Shown: positions 8,566-16,869 of the stretch, piece after piece | Layout of the letters: every line of letters starts with the position of its first letter | Numbering within the stretch: position 1 is the stretch's first letter | NCBI RefSeq assembly: GCF_900100265.1 | Contig: NZ_LT629696.1 | Coordinates: 3,038,001 to 3,102,000, forward strand | Direction of reading: 5' to 3' | DNA from: Leifsonia sp. 466MF | Lineage (GTDB): Bacteria > Actinomycetota > Actinomycetes > Actinomycetales > Microbacteriaceae | Length of the DNA stretch: 64,000 nt | The notes under the pieces: generated by a model | Seen by the model: only the letters and a program-made list of their open reading frames with translations | Told to the model about the DNA's origin: nothing | The model's database searches: none | Translations under genes and position numbers: made by a program

Positions 8566-8709
8566 TTACCGCAGGTACCTGTCGTAGAGGAGGGTCCTGC
8601 GGCACAGATCCGGTGGGTGGCAACCGCTGTCGCGGTCCTCACCGTGGAGCATCGCGTGACCGAAATCACGCAGTCGCGAGGCGTAAGCACGCCAAGAACT
8701 GGTATTCAT
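8566..8709 (-). CDS. Possible small 47-residue protein
   Basis: The minus strand encodes MNTSSWRAYASRLRDFGHA, then a histidine/cysteine-containing stretch (GCHPPDLC) and a basic, aromatic end (RRTLLYDRYLR). Support is limited to a plausible weak purine-rich site (GAAGAAG) before the ATG, a protein-like composition and a terminator immediately after the stop. I do not recognise a function. It could equally be a chance open frame. Confidence 0.4.
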   Translation of the reverse strand: MNTSSWRAYASRLRDFGHAMLHGEDRDSGCHPPDLCRRTLLYDRYLR

Positions 8710-8816
8710 CGTGGTTCTTCTTCCGGTTGTGCGTCCTTGCACACCGATGCCCGCTGGCGGGCGCGATCGGACGCGTGGGATGGGTGAGCATCCGCGCCCG
8801 TGCGTCACTTAACGCA

Positions 8817-8854
8817 CGGAGGGCGTCGCCCCGTTACGGGGGCGACGCCCTCCG
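8817..8854. terminator. Strong GC-rich hairpin downstream of rplL
   Basis: The arms 8817-8832 and 8839-8854 pair perfectly over 16 bases with a 6-base loop. It could act as a back-up terminator for the rplJL transcript and insulate the region from the sigma-factor side. Confidence 0.65.
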
Positions 8855-8933
8855 CAACGCGGACACTCTCTAATGAAGGAGTCCGCGTCGCGCCTGTGTC
8901 TACGACACAGCGGCAGTCAGCCGTCGGTAAGAA

Positions 8934-8950
8934 GAGCCCCGATGGGGCCC
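8934..8950 (-). terminator. rplL intrinsic terminator
   Basis: On the minus strand, 4 bases after the rplL stop, GGGCCCC pairs with GGGGCTC around ATC (one G-T pair), followed by a pyrimidine-rich TTCTTAC. Confidence 0.6.
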
Positions 8951-8953
8951 TGA

Positions 8954-9343
8954 TTACTTCAGGGTGACGGTGGCGCCAGCCTCTTCGAGCTGGGCCTTCG
9001 CCTTGTCTGCGGTCTCCTTGTTGGCACCCTCGAGCACGGTGCTCGGAGCGCCGTCAACGAGGGCCTTCGCCTCACCGAGGCCGAGGCTGGTGAGGGCGCG
9101 CACCTCCTTGATGACCTGGATCTTCTTGTCACCGGCGGCCTCGAGGACGACGTCGAAGGAGTCCTTCTCCTCGACCTCTTCGGCAGCGGCGCCCGCACCA
9201 CCGGCGGCCGGAGCGGCCACGGCGACGGGGGCGGCGGCGGTGACCTCGAAGGTCTCCTCGAACTTCTTCACGAACTCGCTGAGCTCAATGAGCGTGAGCT
9301 CCTTGAACGCGTCGAGCAGCTCCTCAGTCGAAAGCTTTGCCAT
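8954..9343 (-). CDS. rplL: 50S ribosomal protein L7/L12
   Basis: This is the 129-residue stalk protein that recruits translation GTPases. The N-terminal dimerisation part ([28 protein letters not shown]) is followed by an Ala/Gly/Pro hinge (about 34-55) and the conserved C-terminal domain with [30 protein letters not shown] and [14 protein letters not shown]. It lies 53 bases after rplJ on the same strand and has its own purine-rich ribosome site. Length and sequence are standard. Confidence 0.98.
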   Translation of the reverse strand: MAKLSTEELLDAFKELTLIELSEFVKKFEETFEVTAAAPVAVAAPAAGGAGAAAEEVEEKDSFDVVLEAAGDKKIQVIKEVRALTSLGLGEAKALVDGAPSTVLEGANKETADKAKAQLEEAGATVTLK

Positions 9344-9396
9344 TGTTCTCTCCTTAGTGTGTGTGGTTACTCACCGCTGGCCTGGTCCGTGAGGAC

Positions 9397-9912
9397 TCAG
9401 GCAGCGGACTCCTGCTTCTCACGCAGCGCGTCGACCGTGCGAACGGCCTGCGACAGCGGTGCGTTGAACAGATATGCGGCTCCGAACAGCGAGGCCTTGA
9501 AGGCGCCGGCCAGCTTGGCCAGCAGAACCTCACGGGACTCGAGGTCGGCGAGCTTGCCTACCTCTTCTGCGGTCAGCGGGTTACCGTCGAAGTAACCGCC
9601 CTTGACCACAAGCAGAGGGTTTGCCTTGGCGAAGTCACGCAGCGACTTCGCGACGGCGACAGGGTCACCGTGCACGAAGGCGATCGCGGACGGCCCAGCG
9701 AGCTCCTCGTCGAACGACGAGATGCCCGTGTTGTTGGCCGCGATCTTGGTCAGCGTGTTCTTCACCACGGCGTAGGTCGCGTGCTCACTGATCGACGTGC
9801 GCAGCTGCTTGAGCTGAGCGACAGTGAGACCGCGGTACTCGGTCAGCAGAACGGCGGTCGAGCTCTCGAACAGGTTCGTGAGCTCGGCGACCGTGGCTTC
9901 CTTGTTCGCCAT
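9397..9912 (-). CDS. rplJ: 50S ribosomal protein L10
   Basis: This 171-residue protein anchors L7/L12 dimers to 23S rRNA. The N-terminal rRNA-binding part contains [20 protein letters not shown] and [12 protein letters not shown]. The C-terminal helix that binds L12 ends at [15 protein letters not shown]. In bacteria with this layout L10 represses its own operon by binding the leader; an attenuator-like structure lies upstream here. It sits about 49 kb from rplKA, unlike the compact rplKAJL cluster of E. coli. Confidence 0.97.
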   Translation of the reverse strand: MANKEATVAELTNLFESSTAVLLTEYRGLTVAQLKQLRTSISEHATYAVVKNTLTKIAANNTGISSFDEELAGPSAIAFVHGDPVAVAKSLRDFAKANPLLVVKGGYFDGNPLTAEEVGKLADLESREVLLAKLAGAFKASLFGAAYLFNAPLSQAVRTVDALREKQESAA

Positions 9913-10127
9913 GGCCTACTCCTCAATCTTCTTCGTCGCACACCGCGGAAGCGGTGTGCCCGCCAAAGTCGCTGGACGACACCGTCACCGGACAAAGAAA
10001 AAAGCTCCGGCGCAGAGGCACGGAGCTGGCGACGCAGAAAATGCGGAACTTGCTTCATACACCTGCGCGGGCCCCCACCTGAGTGGATCTTCGGTCATGC
10101 GAGCACGACAACCAGCGGTCTTTGGCT
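9913..10127 (-). promoter_or_regulatory. rplJL leader with intrinsic attenuator
   Basis: The untranslated leader before rplJ contains AGCTCCG (10021-10027) pairing with CGGAGCT (10003-10009), directly followed by six T residues (9998-10003), about 85 bases ahead of the rplJ start. A full terminator inside a leader fits attenuation by L10, as known for the L10 leader class. The upstream half (10028-10127) would hold the alternative fold and L10 site, which I cannot draw with certainty. Confidence 0.6.
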
Positions 10128-10133
10128 TCGTAC

Positions 10134-10163
10134 AGGGTACGGGATGCGCACCCCGGTCTGCAA
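10134..10163 (-). promoter_or_regulatory. Candidate rplJL promoter
   Basis: On the minus strand: TTGCAG (10158-10163), 18 bases, TACCCT (10134-10139). It sits just downstream of the histidine-kinase stop and would give a leader of about 215 bases. Confidence 0.45.
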
Positions 10164-10170
10164 ATCGGAT

Positions 10171-11739
10171 TCAAACGGCGGTCGGCACGAGCGGCAGCGA
10201 CACCGTGAACACGGTCCGGCCCGGCTCGCTCGTGACGGTCACGTCTCCCTCGTGCGCCTGCACGACCGCCTGGACGATGGCCAGGCCCAGCCCGGTGGAT
10301 CCGGTGGCGCGGTTGCGGGAGCTGTCTCCTCGGGCGAAGCGCTCGAACAGCGTCGCCTGCATGTCCTCCGGGATGCCCGGTCCGTCGTCCGCGACCGTGA
10401 TGACGGCGCGGTGCGCGTCCTCATCCACGCGCAGGCCGGCCGTCACCTTCGTGCCTTCCGGCGTGTGCACGCGCGCGTTCGCGAGCAGGTTCATGAGCAC
10501 CTGGTGCAGTCGCGGGGCGTCGCCGACGACCTCGACGGGCTCGTCGGGCAGGTCGAGCGCCCACTCGTGGTCGGGTCCGGCCGCGTGGGCGTCGCTCAGC
10601 GCATCCACCAGCAGCAGGGAGAGGTCCACGGGATCGCGGTCGAGCTCGCGGCCCTCGTCGAGCCGGGCGAGCAGCAGCAGGTCCTCCACGAGGGAGGTCA
10701 TCCGGGTCGCCTCCGACTCGATGCGACCGAGCGAGTGCGTGACGTCCGGCGGGAGTTCGTGCGGGGCTCGCCGGGTCAACTCGGCGTAGCCGCGGATGGA
10801 GGCGAGCGGTGTGCGCAGCTCGTGGCTGGCGTCGGCGACGAACTGGCGCACCTTCTGCTCGCTCGCCTGGCGTGCGGTCAGGGCGGAGGCGACGTGGCCG
10901 AGCATCCGGTTGAGGGCGGAGCCGACCTTTCCGACCTCGGTGTGCTGGTCGGTGTCGGCCTCCGGGACGCGGACGGAGAGCGCGACGTCTCCTCGATCGA
11001 GCGGCAGGGAGGAGACCTGTTCCGCGGTGTCCGCGACCCGCTCCAGCGGACGCATCGCCAGCCGGACGACCACGCTCGCGAGAAGGAACGCGAACACCAG
11101 CCCGGCGAGGGTGACCAGCACGATGACGAGCGTGAGCCGTGCGACGGTCGCGTTCACGTCGCTGAGCGGGAGGCCGATGATGACGCTGTCGCCGTTGGTC
11201 AGCTCCACCGCGGCGACGCGGTACTCCCCCAGGGACGCGCCGAGGTCGATGGTCCGCGGGTGCCCGTCCGACGGCAGGCTGAGCAGGGCGGTGGTGGAGA
11301 TGAGCACCCGCTTCGGCGCCACCGGCTGATCGGGGGTGCTTCCGGCCGGCCTCTCGGAGAGGATGACCGGGTACAGCAGCATGTCGCCGCTGCGGATGAC
11401 GCCGAACGTGCCGGTCTGCTGACCCGGCGTCTGGACGATGCCGATGACGTCCGGTCCTGTGGGCTGATCGCCGTAGATGCGATCGGCGGCCCGCTGGCCG
11501 CGGTCGAGCGCCGAGGTGAGCTGCCCGTCCAGCCGCTGCATCAGGTAGTTCTGCAGCGCGAACACGCTGACCGTCCCGATCACGGCGCCGAGCACCGCCA
11601 GCATCGCCACGACGACGAGCACGACACGGCTCCGGAGGGTCCACGAGCGGAACGGGCGGATGCGCCAGGACCGGCCGCTCGCGCGACCGGATCCGCCTGG
11701 CCCGGTGACCGGGGCGCCCGCGTCGCGGGCGGAGGTCAT
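10171..11739 (-). CDS. Sensor histidine kinase of OmpR-type pair
   Basis: This 522-residue kinase has a short basic N-terminus, span 1 (about 38-62), an extracellular sensor part (63-200), span 2 (about 201-224), a HAMP linker, the phospho-acceptor box FVADASHELRTPLASIRGY with His306, and a HATPase domain with N, G1 and G2 boxes (LLANARVHTPEG, DDGPGIP, STGLGLAIV). The ATG overlaps the regulator gene stop (ATGA). The signal is unknown; the sensor part shows no domain I recognise. Confidence 0.93.
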   Translation of the reverse strand: MTSARDAGAPVTGPGGSGRASGRSWRIRPFRSWTLRSRVVLVVVAMLAVLGAVIGTVSVFALQNYLMQRLDGQLTSALDRGQRAADRIYGDQPTGPDVIGIVQTPGQQTGTFGVIRSGDMLLYPVILSERPAGSTPDQPVAPKRVLISTTALLSLPSDGHPRTIDLGASLGEYRVAAVELTNGDSVIIGLPLSDVNATVARLTLVIVLVTLAGLVFAFLLASVVVRLAMRPLERVADTAEQVSSLPLDRGDVALSVRVPEADTDQHTEVGKVGSALNRMLGHVASALTARQASEQKVRQFVADASHELRTPLASIRGYAELTRRAPHELPPDVTHSLGRIESEATRMTSLVEDLLLLARLDEGRELDRDPVDLSLLLVDALSDAHAAGPDHEWALDLPDEPVEVVGDAPRLHQVLMNLLANARVHTPEGTKVTAGLRVDEDAHRAVITVADDGPGIPEDMQATLFERFARGDSSRNRATGSTGLGLAIVQAVVQAHEGDVTVTSEPGRTVFTVSLPLVPTAV

Positions 11740-12506
11740 TGCGCGGCCTTCACCATGTAACCGGCGCCGCGGACAGTGTGGATCATCGGGGCGCGGCCGG
11801 CGTCGATCTTCTTGCGCAGGTAGGAGATGTAGAGCTCGACCACACTGGACGATCCGCCGAAGTCGTAGCTCCAGACCCGGTCGAGGATCTGGGCCTTGCT
11901 GAGCACGCGGCGCGGGTTGCGCATCAGGAAGCGCAGCAGTTCGAACTCGGTGGCGGTCAGCTGGATGGGCTCGCCGTCGCGGTGGACCTCGTAGCTGTCC
12001 TCGTCGAGGACGAGGTCGCCGACGATCAGCACGGGGTCGTCGTGGTCGGCGACCGCCGCGCGCGACCGGCGCAGCAGACCGCGCAGGCGCGCGACGAGCT
12101 CCTCCAGGCTGAACGGCTTCGTCACGTAGTCGTCGCCGCCGGCGGTGAGACCGGCGATGCGGTCGTCGAGGGAGTCCTTCGCGGTGAGGAAGAGAACGGG
12201 CGCCTCGTTGCCGTCGGCGCGCATCCGCGACAGCACCTGGAGGCCGTCGATGTCGGGGAGCATGATGTCGAGCACCACGACATCCGGCTTGAACTCGCGC
12301 GACAGCTGCAGCGCCTGCTGACCGTTCGACGCCGTCTTGACCTCCCAGTCCTCGTAGTGGAGGGCCATCGCGAGGAGGTCCGTCAGCGTCGCCTCATCGT
12401 CGACGACGAGCACGCGGATGGCGCTGCCGTCCGCGCGGCGCAGGAGGGTACGGGGCTGGCTGGAGGGGCCGGAGGCGGCGCGCGCGTTGATGGTCACCTT
12501 TCTCAT
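11736..12506 (-). CDS. OmpR-family response regulator
   Basis: The receiver domain carries the acidic pair near 36-37, phospho-acceptor Asp80 (VVVLDIMLPD) and the conserved Lys in YVTKPFS. The winged-helix output domain ends VRGAGYMVKAAQ. It has an unusual 30-residue N-terminal lead before the receiver. The start is uncertain: ATG 12506 has no ribosome site and overlaps a CATAAT box (12505-12510). The GTG at 12497, 7 bases after that box, would make a leaderless mRNA. It is the first gene of the two-component operon. Confidence 0.92.
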   Translation of the reverse strand: MRKVTINARAASGPSSQPRTLLRRADGSAIRVLVVDDEATLTDLLAMALHYEDWEVKTASNGQQALQLSREFKPDVVVLDIMLPDIDGLQVLSRMRADGNEAPVLFLTAKDSLDDRIAGLTAGGDDYVTKPFSLEELVARLRGLLRRSRAAVADHDDPVLIVGDLVLDEDSYEVHRDGEPIQLTATEFELLRFLMRNPRRVLSKAQILDRVWSYDFGGSSSVVELYISYLRKKIDAGRAPMIHTVRGAGYMVKAAQ

Positions 12507-12566
12507 TATGAGGAGGGTGATGGATGCCGTCTTTGCACAACCTATGAACTCTCTGAGCGCTCGGGG

Positions 12567-13811
12567 TCACTCCAGGATGCGGTTCCGTCCGGCCAGCAGA
12601 CCGAACACCAGGAGCACGACCTGCACACCGATGACCACCAGGAGAGGACCCGTCCATGACCCGGTCGCGTCGTGCAGGGCGCCGACGCCGATCGGGCCGG
12701 CGGCGGCGACAAGGTAGCCGACGGACTGCGCCATGCCCGACAGTGCGGCCGCCTGCGCGTGGTGGCGGGTGCGCAGGCCGAAGAACGAGAGCGCCAGCAC
12801 GATCGTGACACCGCCCGCCACCCCGGCGATGCTGTCCCAGATGGCCGAGAGCGCCGGAGCGAACAGCACACCGAGCATCGCGATCACCGTGAGGGCGGGT
12901 GCCGCGGCGGCCAGCAGCCGCTGGTCCCGGAACCGCGGGATGAGGAAGGAGCACGTGACGCTGCCGACGATGCCGCAGCCATTGAGGAGGAGCTGGTGCC
13001 ACCCGGCCGCCTCCGGGCTGATCCCCGCCGACCTCTCGATCGAGGGCAGCCAGGTGATGAAGATGTAAAAGCCCACCGACTGCAGCCCCATGAACGCGGT
13101 CACCTGCCACGCGAGGGCCGACCGCCACGGCGAGCGTCCGCCGCTGCGATGGCCCTCTCTACCGAGGGTCAGGTCTTCCTGCCCGTCGGGCACGACGGTT
13201 CTGCGGCGCAGCTGCGGTGCGAGGACGGCGATCGCGATGACCGCCAGCACCGCCCACATCCCGAGCGGGAGCCTCCAGCCGACCGCCGTCAGCCCGGCGA
13301 CCGGGACGGCGACACCGGCCGCGATTGCGGCGAAGACGGCCTGCACGACCGAATATGCGCCGGTGATCTGCCCGATGCGCGTGGGGAAGTCGCGTTTCAC
13401 CAATGCGGGCAGCACCACGTTGAGGACGGCGATCGCGACGCCGATGAGGGCCGTGCCGGTCCAGAGCGAGCCGAGGCCGGGGAGGGAGCGGAGCACGAGG
13501 CCGCCGGCGAGGAGGAGGAGCGCGAGCGCCAGGGACCGTTCGAGCCCGAGCGCGCGCGCAACACGCGGCGCGAACGGCGACACGACGGCGAACGCGACGA
13601 GCGGGAGGCTGACCAGCACGGACGCTGCGACGGAGGTGAGGCCGAGCGCACTGGTGATGTCGCTGAGGACTGGGCCGACGGTGGTGAGCCCCGCTCGCAG
13701 GTTTCCGGCGACGAGCAGCAGACCGGTGAGGACGAGCGCGGGACTCAGGGTCCGGATGATGCGAGCGCCCCCGCTCCCGCCGCCGCGCAGCGCCGTCCTT
13801 TCCGACATCAT
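12567..13811 (-). CDS. MFS transporter, CynX/NimT type
   Basis: This 414-residue, 12-span transporter opens the membrane part with SPALVLTGLLLVAGNLRAGLTTVGPVL, typical of the cyanate/nitroimidazole (CynX/NimT/YeaN) branch. The ATG at 13811 overlaps the GntR stop (ATGA); a second ATG follows at once. It is co-transcribed with a FadR-type GntR regulator, which suggests that uptake or export is switched by a small acidic effector. The substrate is not predictable. Confidence 0.87.
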   Translation of the reverse strand: MMSERTALRGGGSGGARIIRTLSPALVLTGLLLVAGNLRAGLTTVGPVLSDITSALGLTSVAASVLVSLPLVAFAVVSPFAPRVARALGLERSLALALLLLAGGLVLRSLPGLGSLWTGTALIGVAIAVLNVVLPALVKRDFPTRIGQITGAYSVVQAVFAAIAAGVAVPVAGLTAVGWRLPLGMWAVLAVIAIAVLAPQLRRRTVVPDGQEDLTLGREGHRSGGRSPWRSALAWQVTAFMGLQSVGFYIFITWLPSIERSAGISPEAAGWHQLLLNGCGIVGSVTCSFLIPRFRDQRLLAAAAPALTVIAMLGVLFAPALSAIWDSIAGVAGGVTIVLALSFFGLRTRHHAQAAALSGMAQSVGYLVAAAGPIGVGALHDATGSWTGPLLVVIGVQVVLLVFGLLAGRNRILE

Positions 13812-14530
13812 CGGCCCGAGCCCGTCGCGTCGTATCCGGGCAGGTGGATGCCCTGTCTCTCGTTGATCAGGCGGACCGCCGCCTCCGCCGCCGCGGCTGC
13901 GGCCACCGGATCGCCCGCGGCGACCGCCTCGACGATGGGCGCGTGCGCTTCGTCGATGTCGGTGGGTCGCGCCTCGCCGTCGGCGGACACGGCGGCCTCG
14001 TCGCGAAGGGCGTGCAGAGCCCGTTCGTTGCCGCCGACGCCGCGGTACAGCTCGGCCAGCAGGGAATTGCCGGTGGCGTCGAGGAGGGCCTGGTGGAAGG
14101 CGATGTCCGCGTCGTCGTATCCGGGGAGGCCGATCAGCGCGGTCCGTTCGGCGAGGGCCTTGTTCAACCGCGCGAGCTGCTCGGGCGTGCGCCGGAGGGC
14201 CGCGAGCCGGGCGGCCTCCCGCTCGAGGAGGGCACGCACCTCTGCGACATCGACGTCGCGCTCCTGGTCGAGGCGTCGCGCCAGGGTCGGAGCGACGTCG
14301 TTCGTGGCGCGCACGAAAGTGCCGTATCCCGCCCGCGCGCCCAGCATCCCGGCGTGGACCAGCGACCGGAGGGCTTCACGGATGCTGTTGCGGCTGACGC
14401 CGAGTTCTTCGGCCAGCTCCGTCTCCGGCGGCAGGAGCGCGCCGACGGGGAACTCCCCCGCGAAGATCCGCCGACGAAGCTGATCGGTGACCTGTTCGGC
14501 GAGCGTGGGACTGGGGGCGATGCGTGGCAT
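13808..14530 (-). CDS. GntR-family regulator, FadR/FCD type
   Basis: This 240-residue protein has an N-terminal winged helix (residues 8-75, with PPETELAEELGVSRNSIREALRSL) and an all-helical FCD effector domain with metal-ligand-like Asp and His positions (DADIAFHQALLDATGN, HAPIVEAV). The start at 14530 is 6 bases after a TAGCGT -10 box, so it is probably leaderless. A dyad covers the -35 box and indicates autorepression of this regulator-transporter unit. Confidence 0.9.
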   Translation of the reverse strand: MPRIAPSPTLAEQVTDQLRRRIFAGEFPVGALLPPETELAEELGVSRNSIREALRSLVHAGMLGARAGYGTFVRATNDVAPTLARRLDQERDVDVAEVRALLEREAARLAALRRTPEQLARLNKALAERTALIGLPGYDDADIAFHQALLDATGNSLLAELYRGVGGNERALHALRDEAAVSADGEARPTDIDEAHAPIVEAVAAGDPVAAAAAAEAAVRLINERQGIHLPGYDATGSGR

Positions 14531-14536
14531 TCCTCC

Positions 14537-14571
14537 ACGCTAGGGCAGGCTCCCCTAAATGTCCAACATTT
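14537..14571 (-). promoter_or_regulatory. gntR promoter with FadR-type operator
   Basis: On the minus strand: TTGGAC (14561-14566), 18 bases, TAGCGT (14537-14542). The dyad AAATGT-N3-ACATTT (14557-14571) covers the -35 box and contains the TGT..ACA core typical of FadR-subfamily sites. Confidence 0.6.
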
Positions 14572-14586
14572 GGCTATTTGGATCGG

Positions 14587-15483
14587 TCAGCGCAGCGACA
14601 GGGTCAGCTCCTCCCCCAGCCACGACAGTTTCTGCGGGTTGCGGACGATGTACAGGCCCGTGATCCGACCGTCTTGGACGCGGGCGGCCAGCACCCCGTC
14701 GAACTCGCCCGCCACATGCAGCGCCAGCGCCGGGTTGCCGTTGACGACGGCCGGTTCGATGGCGAAATCGACGGCGGTCTTCCGGATGCCGCCGGAGATG
14801 AAACGCGCCACCTTGTCGGCGCCGAGGATCGGCCGGAGTGCGGCCTGCTTCACTCCGCCGCCGTCGCTGATGAGGACGACGTCGGGGGCGAGCACGTTCA
14901 GCATCGCCTGCACGTCCCCGGTCTCCACCGCGACACGGAACGCGTCCAGCGCGGCGCGAGCCTCATCGGCGGTGACACTGACCCGCGGGCGCCGCGCCTC
15001 CACGTGCTGCCGGGCGCGGTGGGCGATCTGACGCACGGTCGCCGGCGTCTTCTCCACCGCCGCTGCGATCTCGTCGAACTCGAAGCCGAAGATCTCGCGC
15101 AGCACGAACACAGCGCGCTCGGTCGGCCCGAGAGTCTCCAGGACCACCATCAGGGCCATGGAGATGCTCTCCGCGAGCTCGGCGTCGTCCGCGACATCGG
15201 GCGAGGTCAGCAGGGGCTCGGGCAGCCAGGGTCCGACATATGCCTCGCGACGATGCTGCGCGCTGCGGAGGCGGTTGAGCGCCAGCCGGGTCGCGATCCG
15301 CACCAGGTAGGCGCGGGGCTCCCGCACCTCCGCCTGGTCGACGGTGCTCCAGCGCAGCCAGGTCTCCTGCAGCACGTCCTCGGCGTCCGCCGCCGAGCCG
15401 AGCATCTCGTACGCCACCGTGAAGAGGAGGTTGCGGTGCGCCACGAAGAGCGACGTCGCCGCATCCGTCCGGTGCGAGCTCAT
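14587..15483 (-). CDS. ECF41-type RNA polymerase sigma factor (SigJ-like)
   Basis: This 298-residue factor has region 2 (about 12-78, DAEDVLQETWLRW), linker motif WLPEP (86-90), region 4 (about 108-160, GPTERAVFVLREIFGFEFDEIA) and a C-terminal SnoaL-like domain with DGGG (207-210) and NPQKL (282-286). These are the three hallmark motifs of ECF41, whose fused domain controls activity instead of an anti-sigma factor. The start overlaps the stop of the oxidoreductase gene (ATGA), so the two are made together from the ECF41-like promoter at 16731-16757. Confidence 0.93.
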   Translation of the reverse strand: MSSHRTDAATSLFVAHRNLLFTVAYEMLGSAADAEDVLQETWLRWSTVDQAEVREPRAYLVRIATRLALNRLRSAQHRREAYVGPWLPEPLLTSPDVADDAELAESISMALMVVLETLGPTERAVFVLREIFGFEFDEIAAAVEKTPATVRQIAHRARQHVEARRPRVSVTADEARAALDAFRVAVETGDVQAMLNVLAPDVVLISDGGGVKQAALRPILGADKVARFISGGIRKTAVDFAIEPAVVNGNPALALHVAGEFDGVLAARVQDGRITGLYIVRNPQKLSWLGEELTLSLR

Positions 15484-16697
15484 GCGCCCTCCCGTCCCGG
15501 GGTCGCGCCCGCGACTTCAGGGGCCGACCCGTTCACTGCGAGCATACGGCGGCGCTCGCGGTCGCCGAAGGCCGCAGGCAGTCGAGTGACGCCGGGATGC
15601 CGCGCCTCGAGGGTCAGCTGCTGTACCGTGCCCCGGCAGACCAGCTCCTTCACCGCTGCTCCCGCACGGCCGCCGATGTGCGCCCGCGTCGCCGTGTCGT
15701 TCCTGTGCTCGAACTGGAAGATCCCGTGACGGCGGCCCAGGCTGATGCAGAGACCGACGAATCCCATCACCAACGGCTCCGGGTCGCGGCCGTCGATCCG
15801 GCGGAGGACGGTGTCGGCGGCGTGACCGCCGAGCGGCCCGGCGGCCTGGCAGCTCATCCGGAGCGGGTGCCCGGACGGCGCGGCCGAGTCGCCCGCCGCG
15901 ACGATGCGGTCGTCGTCGACGCTCGTCAGGGTCTCGTCGGTCAGGAGCCGGCCGGCGGCATCCACGGTGAGTCCGCTGCGGCGCGCGAGGTCGGCTGCGA
16001 CGAACCCGGCCGCCCAGATGGTGAGCGCGCTGGGGCGCGTGCTCCCGTCGGCCAGCACCACCGCATCCTGCTCGACCGCCATCACCCGGGAGCCGGGGCC
16101 GTCCTCGACCGTGACGCCGAGCGCGGCGAGCCGCCGGGCGATGGAGCGGCGTCCGCGGGGATGCAGCGACGGGCCGAGGGGTCCGCCGCAGTAGAGCGTG
16201 ACGGAACGGCCCTGCTCTGCGAGCTCCGAGGCGACCTCGATGCCGAGCGGACCGCCGCCGACCACCGCGATCGGGTCCGTCGACCCGAGTGCCGCCAGCT
16301 CCTCCCGCAGCCGGTCCGCGTCGCCGAGCTGCGCGATCGGGAGGGCGTGCTCGGCAGAGCCAGGGACATCGGCCAGCGCGCGGACGCTGCCCGCTGCGTA
16401 GACAAGGTAGTCGTAGTCGAGGTGGCCGCCGGACGACAGCTCCAGCCGTCGTGCGGGCGCGTCGATGCGCTCGACGGCGTCGACGACCAGGTGGACCGAC
16501 GGCGCCAGCACCTTCCCGAACTCCACGATCGCGTCGTCCGTGCCCGCCGCCAGCTGGTGGAGACGGATGCGCTCGACGAAGACCGGCCGCGCGTTCACCA
16601 GGGTCACGGAGACGTCGTCCCGACCGCTGAGCCGGTTGGCCGCCGCGACTCCGGCATACCCGCCTCCGATCACCACGACCTGGGCCTGCTGCTGCAT
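15480..16697 (-). CDS. FAD/NAD(P)-dependent oxidoreductase, NDH-2-like
   Basis: This 405-residue flavoprotein has an N-terminal FAD-binding GGGYAGVAAANRL (residues 11-23), a second dinucleotide loop GGGPLGIEVASEL for NAD(P)H, and a later FAD-contact VAAGDSA. There is no C-terminal membrane anchor. AAGGAGG precedes the ATG at 16697. An open upstream extension would run through the promoter. It is the oxidoreductase member of the COE group that accompanies ECF41 and is probably the main target of the co-transcribed sigma factor. The electron acceptor is unknown. Confidence 0.88.
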   Translation of the reverse strand: MQQQAQVVVIGGGYAGVAAANRLSGRDDVSVTLVNARPVFVERIRLHQLAAGTDDAIVEFGKVLAPSVHLVVDAVERIDAPARRLELSSGGHLDYDYLVYAAGSVRALADVPGSAEHALPIAQLGDADRLREELAALGSTDPIAVVGGGPLGIEVASELAEQGRSVTLYCGGPLGPSLHPRGRRSIARRLAALGVTVEDGPGSRVMAVEQDAVVLADGSTRPSALTIWAAGFVAADLARRSGLTVDAAGRLLTDETLTSVDDDRIVAAGDSAAPSGHPLRMSCQAAGPLGGHAADTVLRRIDGRDPEPLVMGFVGLCISLGRRHGIFQFEHRNDTATRAHIGGRAGAAVKELVCRGTVQQLTLEARHPGVTRLPAAFGDRERRRMLAVNGSAPEVAGATPGREGA

Positions 16698-16730
16698 GGG
16701 ATTCCTCCTTCTCGTTGCCTTCACCCGTAC

Positions 16731-16757
16731 GACACGGCAGGCGCGCCGGATGTGACA
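16731..16757 (-). promoter_or_regulatory. ECF41-type promoter before oxidoreductase-sigma operon
   Basis: On the minus strand: TGTCACA (16751-16757), 16 bases, TGTC (16731-16734), with 33 bases between the -10 element and the ATG. The -35 element, spacer length and distance to the start match those at 7581-7607. Confidence 0.7.
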
Positions 16758-16869
16758 ATCCGCAGGAAACCGGGCACTCGGCGGATGCATAGCTTCGCCA
16801 CAGCGACCCGAAAACGGCCGTTCCTAACCTCACGCCAGACGTTCATCCGACAGCACAGTTTGGGAGCCC

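Larger units (their letters stand above)
8710..8953. other. Intergenic stretch with several hairpins
   Basis: Between the possible small gene and rplL I see only inverted repeats: 8817-8854 (16-bp stem), 8857-8888 (8-bp arms ACGCGGAC), 8894-8910 (7-bp arms CTGTGTC) and 8934-8950. The last is the best candidate for the rplL terminator. No further gene is supported. Confidence 0.6.

Noticed and set aside
9361..11760. A 799-codon open frame on the plus strand across rplJ and the histidine kinase
   Set aside because: It is opposite well-supported genes, has low-complexity composition and no recognisable fold.
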